DNA of 6,670 nt, taken from NCBI GenBank assembly GCA_035297385.1, contig DATGZD010000077.1:1-6670 (forward strand). Direction: 5' to 3'. Source of the stretch: UBA11855 sp035297385 (GTDB taxonomy: Archaea; Thermoproteota; Bathyarchaeia; Bathyarchaeales; Bathycorpusculaceae). Positions within the stretch are counted from its first letter, which is position 1; each line of letters starts with the position of its first letter. Positions 1 through 5,616 of the stretch are shown in pieces. Under the pieces are notes generated by a model. It made no database searches. It saw nothing but the letters and a program-made list of their open reading frames with translations, and was not told where the DNA came from. A program made the translations under genes and the position numbers.

Positions 1-2247
1 CAATACATTCTAGTTAACTTCTGGATTACGCCACCTCCAGCTGCTCAACGTTTTCTTGCAGCATATACAGTAATCTTCACAAAACCTGATGGAACTAAAG
101 ATACTGTGGGTCCATTGAACTCCTACATTGCAGATGGAACATGCTGGTTCGAGTATACAGTTGATCAAGCTGGAACTTGGAAGGTTAAATTTGAATTTCC
201 AGGAGAGTACTTCCCAGCAGGCAACTATTTAAACGGAGAGCTCCTGACAAATACTTCTGGCACAAACTATCCATCAATGTATTACAGACCGGCTTCAACC
301 TCAGAGCAAGAGTTGACAGTACTACCAACCCAGGTATTCTCTTACCCACCAGCAGCATTACCCACAGATTATTGGACAAGACCAATCGCGCCACAAAACC
401 GAGAATGGTATGCTATTGCTGGTCCGTATCCATGGCCATTCACAAATTGGAACCGTGATGACTATGGACCCTGGATTACAATACCAAACAGTTCACACAT
501 CGTATGGTATGACATACAACAAATTGATGGCATAATCGGAGGAGACACAGGAAAGATAAGCCTAAACACAGCACCAACAACCACCTATGTAACCTATGCT
601 GGAAGAGGCTACCAGACCAAGTATGTTCCAATAAATGGTGTTCCCACGCAATGCGCTGTATGCTTTGATATACGAACAGGAGAACAGTACTATGCTATAC
701 CAATTTCGCAGGGTGGAGTAACACCTTACATTGTCGCATACTATCCTTCAAGTGTAGGCACACAAGGAGCCGTTTCCAATGCTCGATATGAGCTTCTAGG
801 CGGTCAAATACGTGACCAACGAGAAAGACAGGTAGGCAATACACTGTACAAGATAAATCCATTAACTGGCGCGGTAAGCAACTATACTGCAATGACTGGC
901 CTCTTCTACAACGGACATTTTGTCTTGAGTGTGCAAAACCTGGGTGGGAACAAAGGATATCGTTTGATAAACTGGACAACCGAAGGAACCAGCACGAACT
1001 TTACCTTAAGAGTCCTAAACAACATAAGCTTTCCATTGAGTGATATAGGTGCATGGAATGATTTTGATTTGGGCATAACTGTGCAGACGCAATCATTTAC
1101 CGAAGGTGCAATATATGGGGGAAACTTGACCTGCGTTAGCTTGACAACAGGACAAGTGTTGTGGACTAAAGATCTAGGGACGGAAACAATGTTCAACAGC
1201 AACCGAGTTGGCACTATTGCAGAGGGAAAAATAGCTATCTGTATGGAAAACAATCATTTCACCTGTTGGGACCTTCTTACTGGACGTCAACTGTGGGTCA
1301 GTGAACGTACGGAATATCCTTGGGGAGACTTCTGGTCGTATGACTCAACCTACTACAACGGATTATTGATGGCAGGCTCTTATGAAGGCGTCTACGCATT
1401 TAACATGGCTGATGGAAAGATAGTTTGGAATTTCAAGGCTCCTGACGTCCCGTATGAAACTCCGTACAATGAATACTCTTTCCATAGCGCTAGCTTCGCA
1501 GCTGATGGCAAGTTAGTAATATACTCTGATGAACACACCGTTACACAACCAGTCACAAGAGGATGGAAATTCTACTGCTTAAATGCTACAACAGGGGAAA
1601 GAATCTGGAGCTTACAGGGCTATGACAGTGACGCCAGATTTTGCCCAATTGCACCTGGAGATGGTTACCTAATACTTGTCGACCAGTATTCTGGAACCCA
1701 GTGGGTTGTCGGCAAAGGAAAAAGCCAAACAACAGTGACAGCGCCAGATGTGGTTGTACCAAAGGGAACAGGTGTAGTCATAAAAGGATCAGTGCTTGAC
1801 TTATCACCAGCTCAACCAAATACGCCATGTGTAAGTAAAGATTCCATGGAGCTGCAAATGGAATATCTACACATGCAAATGCCCAGAGACGGACTATGGC
1901 ATAACGAAACAATGACTGGAGTCCCAGTAAAATTAACAGCAGTAGCTCCAGACGGTAACGTTGTTGATATCGGCACAGTAACAACTAGTGGATACTACGG
2001 TACTTATGAGATGGCTTGGACACCACCAAACGAGGGAACATACAAAATAATAGCATCATTTGCAGCTGACGATTCATACGGAAGTTCAGAAGCGTCAACC
2101 GCAATAGCAGTTGGTCCAGCAACAGAACCTGTACAGATTCCACAACAAGTTACACCACCAGATTATACAATGACAATTGTTGGTGTGGGTATAGCAGTAA
2201 TACTTGCAGTCGCTATTGTTGGGATAGTTCTATATCGGAAAAAATAG
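1..2247 (+). CDS. Partial PQQ-like beta-propeller surface protein with C-terminal membrane anchor (5' end outside window)
   Basis: The frame is open from base 1 to the TAA at 2245-2247 (748 residues). The GTG at 106 is an internal valine, because coherent protein precedes it, so the real start and presumably a signal peptide lie upstream. Fragment residues 1-70 look like an Ig-like strand domain ('TVIFTKPDGTKDTVGP'). A Pro/Tyr-rich linker follows with 'LPTDYWTRPI' and 'NREWYAIAG' (about 121-141), a signature I associate with archaeal surface propellers. Blade motifs of the PQQ-repeat type occur at about 383-388 (TGQVLW), 427-432 (TGRQLW), 471-476 (DGKIVW) and 531-536 (TGERIW). Residues 575-705 form a carboxypeptidase-regulatory/Ig-like domain. 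A hydrophobic helix at about 723-745 ends in RKK, giving an outside-facing protein anchored at its C-terminus. At least nine N-X-S/T sequons fit a glycosylated exported protein. True PQQ binding or enzymatic activity is not shown; a scaffold or adhesion role is equally possible. Family confidence is high, function unknown. Confidence 0.85.
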   Translation, partial: QYILVNFWITPPPAAQRFLAAYTVIFTKPDGTKDTVGPLNSYIADGTCWFEYTVDQAGTWKVKFEFPGEYFPAGNYLNGELLTNTSGTNYPSMYYRPASTSEQELTVLPTQVFSYPPAALPTDYWTRPIAPQNREWYAIAGPYPWPFTNWNRDDYGPWITIPNSSHIVWYDIQQIDGIIGGDTGKISLNTAPTTTYVTYAGRGYQTKYVPINGVPTQCAVCFDIRTGEQYYAIPISQGGVTPYIVAYYPSSVGTQGAVSNARYELLGGQIRDQRERQVGNTLYKINPLTGAVSNYTAMTGLFYNGHFVLSVQNLGGNKGYRLINWTTEGTSTNFTLRVLNNISFPLSDIGAWNDFDLGITVQTQSFTEGAIYGGNLTCVSLTTGQVLWTKDLGTETMFNSNRVGTIAEGKIAICMENNHFTCWDLLTGRQLWVSERTEYPWGDFWSYDSTYYNGLLMAGSYEGVYAFNMADGKIVWNFKAPDVPYETPYNEYSFHSASFAADGKLVIYSDEHTVTQPVTRGWKFYCLNATTGERIWSLQGYDSDARFCPIAPGDGYLILVDQYSGTQWVVGKGKSQTTVTAPDVVVPKGTGVVIKGSVLDLSPAQPNTPCVSKDSMELQMEYLHMQMPRDGLWHNETMTGVPVKLTAVAPDGNVVDIGTVTTSGYYGTYEMAWTPPNEGTYKIIASFAADDSYGSSEASTAIAVGPATEPVQIPQQVTPPDYTMTIVGVGIAVILAVAIVGIVLYRKK

Positions 2248-2262
2248 AATCTATTTCTGAAA

Positions 2263-2308
2263 CTAAACTTCCCTTTTCTTTGTTTAGAACAAACATCGCG
2301 TTATTTTT
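2263..2308 (+). terminator. T-rich probable termination region behind the first propeller gene
   Basis: The stretch starts 15 bases after the stop codon. It contains pyrimidine-rich sequence with T4 and T3 runs (2269-2281) and a T5 run (2304-2308). A perfect 6-bp hairpin, TTTGTT/AACAAA with a three-base loop, lies at 2279-2293, and a weaker alternative pairing is CTAAAC (2263-2268) with GTTTAG (2282-2287). Archaeal termination mostly depends on oligo-T tracts, so the T runs are the main argument. The runs are short and the call is tentative. Confidence 0.4.
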
Positions 2309-2351
2309 GTAGTGACAACGTTCGTCTAAAACAAAAATCAATTAAGCCAAT

Positions 2352-2394
2352 AATCCTCATACTAATGTACTTAAAATTAGGTGTAATGAGGATT
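2352..2394 (+). promoter_or_regulatory. Two-part inverted repeat over the peroxiredoxin start (RNA hairpin or operator)
   Basis: A perfect 9-bp outer dyad pairs AATCCTCAT (2352-2360) with ATGAGGATT (2386-2394). Nested inside is a 5-bp dyad, CTAAT (2362-2366) with ATTAG (2376-2380), enclosing an AT-rich core. The right outer arm contains the only ribosome-binding-like sequence (GAGG, 2388-2391) and the first two bases of the TTG start at 2393. As RNA, the stem would hide the start region. As DNA, the symmetry around TTAAAATTA could be a repressor site overlapping a TATA-like element. The pairing is seen directly; the role is inference. Confidence 0.4.
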
Positions 2395-2779
2395 GGTTGC
2401 TGTAGGTGAGGAGGCTCCAGATTTTACTCTTGAAACAGATGATAACAAACAAGCTTCTCTAAAAGATTACAGAGGTAAAAAAATTGTGCTTTACTTTTAT
2501 TCTAAAGATATGACATCTGGATGTACAACTGAAGCACTTGAATTCAAAGAAATCGCAGAACAATTTAACAAAAAAGGAGCTATAATATTAGGTATCAGCA
2601 AAGACAGTGTGGCATCTCATCAAAAGTTCAAAGAAAAATATCAATTACCCTTCACTTTGCTTAGCGACCCAGAAGCAAAAGTACTAAAAACATATGGAGT
2701 CTGGAAACAGAAAGTTCTTTATGGAAAGAGCTTCATGGGAACTGAACGAACAACCTTCCTAATAGACGAAACGGAATAA
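2393..2779 (+). CDS. bcp: Peroxiredoxin, Bcp/PrxQ type (AhpC/TSA family), C-terminally truncated by a frameshift
   Basis: This family reduces peroxides in the cytoplasm through a reactive cysteine that is recycled by thioredoxin. The protein begins 'MVAVGEEAPDFTLETDDNK', has the peroxidatic-site segment 'YFYSKDMTSGCTTEA' with Cys44 and Thr41, and the conserved late Arg119 in 'GTERTTFLID'. It stops at 128 residues, while the family is usually about 150-160. The missing end continues in the next frame (see 2773-2874), so one base seems to be lost near 2771-2776. The conserved Pro of the PxxxTxxC motif is Ser37, the Pro two before the cysteine is Ser42, and the usual resolving cysteine five residues later is Leu49. 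The TTG start is chosen because stops lie directly upstream in frame and the N-terminus fits the family. GAGG sits only one base before it, too close for a normal ribosome-binding site. Family certain; whether this copy is functional is doubtful. Confidence 0.85.
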   Translation: MVAVGEEAPDFTLETDDNKQASLKDYRGKKIVLYFYSKDMTSGCTTEALEFKEIAEQFNKKGAIILGISKDSVASHQKFKEKYQLPFTLLSDPEAKVLKTYGVWKQKVLYGKSFMGTERTTFLIDETE

Positions 2780-2874
2780 CAAGAAAAATATACACAAAAG
2801 TTAAACCAGTTGAACACGCTCAAACCTGCCTCTTAGATTTAACAAAAGAACCCAAACTCTTCTTACCTGAATAA
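2773..2874 (+). pseudogene. Out-of-frame C-terminal remainder of the Bcp peroxiredoxin
   Basis: Frame 1 from 2773 translates as GITRKIYTKVKPVEHAQ and ends in TAA at 2872-2874. Bcp proteins usually continue after 'FLIDE' with a 'GKI.r.y.kVKp..HA' segment, so this is the expected C-terminal strand and helix. One extra G in the GG pair at 2773-2774 would fuse it to the upstream frame and give a 160-residue protein of normal length. The tail also carries a cysteine (2827-2829) not typical of the family. The end lies 11 bases from the convergent SIMPL gene. A real mutation and an assembly error cannot be told apart here. Confidence 0.75.
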
Positions 2875-2885
2875 GTACTCTCAGA

Positions 2886-3578
2886 TTAAGGAGAGCGCAT
2901 CTCTGCTGTTAAAATCACTTTAGCTCTTACTTCTAAGTCGCCTACCGTCAAAGTCGTCTCTATATGTGCCTCTCCTTTAGCCATTGTCGCATGCATAACA
3001 TACGGTTCAGTCCGAGTCAAACGTTCAAGATTTGGTTCCTCTATCTGCACAATTCTTCCTAATGTCTGATTAGCACCTGAAGCTATTGCTTGGGCTCGAA
3101 CCAAAGCAGAATGCACCGACAATTTCAAAGCTTCCTTCTCGATCTCCTGCTGATTTTTCAAAGTAAAATGTAGGCTTGAAATCATCAACGTCGTATTACC
3201 GGTAGCATTAACCGAATCAATTACATTACTGAGATGGTTGAGGTCATCGACACGAACTTGAATCTGATTACGTACTAAGTAACCTTTCATGATGTTTCGA
3301 CCATTTCTCCATTCCATCTCTGGAGAAAGGTTAAACTGTGTTGTTCGAATAGCATCTACAATAAGCCCAACATTACGAAGTGCCTCTTGAACAAGAATCA
3401 TACTTTTAGCGTTTGATTCACGAGCTTTCTCTGCTTTTTCATCCCGATTTTCGATAGTAATTGAGAGCCATGCTTGATCTGGAGTGACCTTGATAACGGC
3501 TTCGCCTTGCGTTACAATTAAGGCCGCATGTGAAGACTGTATCGATGTACTCACTGGAGAAATATCATTTGGTTTCAT
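2886..3578 (-). CDS. SIMPL (DUF541) domain protein, YggE-like, no signal peptide
   Basis: The product has 230 residues, and nearly all of it from about residue 19 is one SIMPL domain. Visible family features are the opening strand 'VTQGEAVIKVTPDQAWLSI' with the V.P..A pattern (22-40), the 'GYLVRNQIQVRVDDL' segment (99-113) followed by a 'VIDSVNA' helix, and the late helix and strand 'AQAIASGANQTLGRIVQIEE' (162-181). The bacterial relative YggE is about the same size but is exported. This protein starts with a polar stretch (MKPNDISPVSTSIQSS) and shows no hydrophobic signal or membrane segment, so it is probably cytoplasmic. The ATG at 3578 is supported by GAGAGGTG six bases upstream. SIMPL proteins have been linked to stress tolerance and oligomeric ring assembly, but no reaction is known. 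It is convergent with the peroxiredoxin and divergent from the PurF-like gene. The biological role here is unknown. Confidence 0.87.
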   Translation of the reverse strand: MKPNDISPVSTSIQSSHAALIVTQGEAVIKVTPDQAWLSITIENRDEKAEKARESNAKSMILVQEALRNVGLIVDAIRTTQFNLSPEMEWRNGRNIMKGYLVRNQIQVRVDDLNHLSNVIDSVNATGNTTLMISSLHFTLKNQQEIEKEALKLSVHSALVRAQAIASGANQTLGRIVQIEEPNLERLTRTEPYVMHATMAKGEAHIETTLTVGDLEVRAKVILTAEMRSP

Positions 3579-3584
3579 ACATTA

Positions 3585-3592
3585 CACCTCTC
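3585..3592 (-). promoter_or_regulatory. Shine-Dalgarno site for the SIMPL gene
   Basis: On the minus strand this reads GAGAGGTG, with GAGGTG six bases before the ATG at 3578. It matches the archaeal anti-Shine-Dalgarno sequence and fixes the start. An overlapping ATG four bases upstream is out of frame. It is the only clear ribosome-binding site visible in the window. Confidence 0.7.
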
Positions 3593-3694
3593 ATCAAAAC
3601 TCGCATTAATAGTGAATTCTTAACTTGTAAAGGATTAGAAAGTTTTTGAGATACATTAACCTTGCATGTCTTTGCTCATGTAGCCCGCTAACAA

Positions 3695-3705
3695 TTATGT
3701 ATAAG
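3695..3705 (+). promoter_or_regulatory. Possible TATA box for the PurF-like gene
   Basis: TTATGTATAAG lies in the divergent intergenic region about 75 bases before the GTG start and is preceded by the purine-containing AACAA. An archaeal start site would be expected about 25 bases downstream, leaving a leader of about 50 bases. The match is imperfect in AT-rich DNA. I found no comparably good element for the opposite SIMPL gene in this 201-bp spacer, which holds no other gene. Confidence 0.25.
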
Positions 3706-3779
3706 TTACTCAAAAATGAATGACAGAATTAAGTACAAAAGACTTTTAGGTTGAAAACACAATCTGGGCAACCGCTGAT

Positions 3780-5312
3780 GTGTCATTAATGTTAGGCGGA
3801 CTATTTGGGGTAGCATCAAAAAATAATTGTGCAAAAGAACTGTTCTTTGGAACTGATTATAATACTCATTTAGGAACGGAAGTTGCGGGTTTAGCCATAC
3901 TTGATGGAGCTATAAAAGTTTTCAGTCACGACATAAGTAACAGTCAATTCAAGACTAAGTTTAGCAAACACTACACAAAACTAAATGGTACACTCGGAAT
4001 AGGTGTAATCAGTGATACAAAAGAGGAGCAACCCATAAAATTTGAAACAAAAATGGGCAACTACGCTGTCTGTACAATCGGTCTCATCAAAAACATTAAA
4101 GAATTATATAATGAACTCATCCGAAACGGCTCAACTTTCAAGAAAAGCAGACAGAAAGCAATGACAAACATCATTAATCAAACTGAAATCGTTGGTGAAC
4201 TCATAAGCAAAGGCGACAACATCGCCGATGGCATAAGCAGAATGTACCAAAAAATTGATGGTACCATAACATTACTCGTTCTATCAGAAAAAGACAAAGC
4301 CATCTATGCTGCAGGCGATACATTTCCACTCGTAATCGGAACAAAACAAAACAGCACTGCTATTGCTTCAGAAACTACAAGCTTCCCAAACTTGGATTAC
4401 CAGATAACAAAATACCTCGACTACCACGAAATAATCAGCTTCACCGCAGATGGATTAAAAACAAGAATCCCAACACAAGGAAAAAAGAGGTACTGTCCCT
4501 TCTTGCACATTTACTCTGGTTTCCCAACTTCAGATTACTATGGCATAAACTCAGAAATTGTCAGAGAACGCTGCGGTGGCTTCCTAGCTGAAAACGATAA
4601 TGCAGAAGCAGATTTAGTCTTAGGTATAGCCGACTCAGGGTCCCCACATGCCGTTGGATACGTAAAAAGAAAAATAGAACTCACAAAACAAAACATCCAA
4701 AACCTCCTAACAGAACTCAAACAGAACAAGATCAGCATAGAAGAATTTGAAACCAAACTCGATCACATATTAAAATTACTCGCTCCCTTCAGGCGCCCAA
4801 TCATTAAATACACGCCTGGCTGGGGAAGAAGTTACATACCGCCCGTTCAAAGAAAACGTGAACTCGTCGCAAGATACAAACAGGTACCTAACCCTCAAAT
4901 AATTAAGGATAATAGCATAATTCTCATAGATGACTCAATAAGAAGAGGTACACAACTAAGAGACCTATTACGAGAAAAAATCTGGCGCTTCAATCCAAAA
5001 GAAATCCACGGAAGAATCGCATCACCACCACAATTGTTTCCGTGTATATATGACTTAACAACCAAAAACGTTGACCTTGCAACTTATAAGAGCATCGAGA
5101 ATACTGAGCAAACTGTCGATTATGCATCCACAATGGATCCTACAACACTTCAATATCAAACAATGGTTGAAGGAATAAGAAAACACATTGGTTTCACATC
5201 ACTACATTTTGTTAGCATAGAAGAAATGATAAAAGCTGTGGTCGAAGCGCCAAATAGTACTAATCTGAAGAAAGAAGATTTATGCTTATACTGCTGGACA
5301 GGAAAATACTGA
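3780..5312 (+). CDS. PurF-like amidophosphoribosyltransferase paralog with degenerate glutaminase site
   Basis: PurF makes phosphoribosylamine from PRPP and glutamine, the first step of purine synthesis. Here the N-terminal class II glutaminase fold (about residues 6-235) is recognisable (GGLFGV, THLGTEVAGLA, NQTEIVGELI, SFPNLDYQI), but the catalytic Cys is Gly6. Positions aligned by eye to other glutamine-site residues are also changed: Ser78 for Arg, Ile100 for Asn, Gln134 for Asp. The transferase half keeps 'ADSGSPHAVGY' (284-294), 'IIKYTPGWGRSYIPP' (341-355) and the PRPP loop 'ILIDDSIRRGTQL' (381-393), with Arg388 where PurF usually has Val. Cys239, Cys422 and Cys502/Cys505 (CLYCWTGKY end) match the [4Fe-4S] ligands of Bacillus-type PurF. 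Residues 296-334 are an extra charged helical segment. A PurF-like subfamily starting Met-Gly-Gly occurs in bacteria, as I recall. The GTG at 3780 is the longest start; the ATG at 3789 (MLGGLFGV) fits relatives better. It is not in a pur operon. Substrate unknown; glutamine use is unlikely. Confidence 0.85.
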   Translation: MSLMLGGLFGVASKNNCAKELFFGTDYNTHLGTEVAGLAILDGAIKVFSHDISNSQFKTKFSKHYTKLNGTLGIGVISDTKEEQPIKFETKMGNYAVCTIGLIKNIKELYNELIRNGSTFKKSRQKAMTNIINQTEIVGELISKGDNIADGISRMYQKIDGTITLLVLSEKDKAIYAAGDTFPLVIGTKQNSTAIASETTSFPNLDYQITKYLDYHEIISFTADGLKTRIPTQGKKRYCPFLHIYSGFPTSDYYGINSEIVRERCGGFLAENDNAEADLVLGIADSGSPHAVGYVKRKIELTKQNIQNLLTELKQNKISIEEFETKLDHILKLLAPFRRPIIKYTPGWGRSYIPPVQRKRELVARYKQVPNPQIIKDNSIILIDDSIRRGTQLRDLLREKIWRFNPKEIHGRIASPPQLFPCIYDLTTKNVDLATYKSIENTEQTVDYASTMDPTTLQYQTMVEGIRKHIGFTSLHFVSIEEMIKAVVEAPNSTNLKKEDLCLYCWTGKY

Positions 5313-5395
5313 CAAAAAGGATGCCATTATAACTAAGCTACTCGTATTTCAAGATAATATAGTTCAAGTTACTCTGCTAAATAGTATTTGAAGTT

Positions 5396-5426
5396 CATGG
5401 ACACGATAGATATCGCTGTTTCCATG
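5396..5426. repeat. Imperfect inverted repeat able to form a 31-nt hairpin
   Basis: CATGGA (5396-5401) pairs with TCCATG (5421-5426), and CGATA (5404-5408) pairs with TATCG (5411-5415) inside it. Extra pairing of ACA with TGT is possible if the right side bulges. It lies 83 bases after the PurF-like stop codon and no T run follows, so it is not a typical terminator. It may be a 3'-UTR structure or a protein-binding dyad. Only the symmetry is certain. Confidence 0.45.
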
Positions 5427-5569
5427 CCTGTTATTAGAAGAAAATTTCTGACCCCCCTATAAAAGTAGCTACATACTTAGTTTGTTCGGCCCTTCAACAG
5501 ATAATGATGTGAGTTTACATTTAGGTTTCGTAGTATCAAGAATAGCTAATCTAATTATTTATTGCTTAC

Positions 5570-5593
5570 AAAAAAGGAAACAAAAAAAGAAAA
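5570..5593 (-). terminator. Oligo-T terminator of the second propeller gene
   Basis: Read on the minus strand, the sequence 24-47 bases after the stop codon contains T4, T7 and T6 runs, broken only by short C/G interruptions. This is the usual archaeal intrinsic termination signal and needs no stem-loop. It is the strongest such tract in the window. Confidence 0.65.
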
Positions 5594-5616
5594 GAGTTGT
5601 TGAATGTTGTCTGCGT

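Larger units (their letters stand above)
5313..5616. other. 304-bp intergenic region between convergent genes
   Basis: No protein gene or recognisable RNA gene was found on either strand. The region holds the hairpin-forming dyad at 5396-5426, a short palindrome AGAAA-A-TTTCT (5439-5449), a C6 run (5452-5457) running into a TATA-like TATAAAAG, and the minus-strand oligo-T terminator near the right end. No clear T-rich terminator follows the PurF-like gene on the + strand. The only open frames are about 20 codons long and lack ribosome-binding sites. Confidence 0.6.

Noticed and set aside
906..1253. 115-codon minus-strand frame inside the first propeller gene (and similar ones at 185-394, 695-979, 1778-1984)
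   Set aside because: These are shadows of a well-supported coding frame, with no domain motifs or ribosome-binding sites.
2404..2413. Strong Shine-Dalgarno-like GGTGAGGAGG
   Set aside because: It lies within the peroxiredoxin coding sequence (codons for GEEA) and no suitable start codon follows in frame.
3579..3779. Search for a tRNA or other RNA gene in the divergent spacer
   Set aside because: No cloverleaf arms, no T-loop consensus and no extended pairing could be found.
4538..4756. 72-codon minus-strand frame inside the PurF-like gene
   Set aside because: It is a shadow frame over conserved PurF motifs on the + strand.
5397..5462. Short + strand open frame of 21 codons (MDTIDIAVSMPVIRRKFLTPL is its whole product, given here only in part: MDTIDIAVSM...)
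   Set aside because: It has no ribosome-binding site and no recognisable homology, and its first part coincides with the hairpin dyad; chance is enough to explain it.
5451..5490. TATA-like TATAAAAG after a C6 run, possible promoter on the + strand
   Set aside because: No gene or structured RNA follows on that strand before the convergent gene, and the C run does not resemble an archaeal BRE.
5448..5515. Possible box C/D small RNA (CTGA at 5448-5451 and an ATGATG at 5504-5509)
   Set aside because: The boxes are in the wrong order and the C-box match is imperfect; no D box follows downstream.
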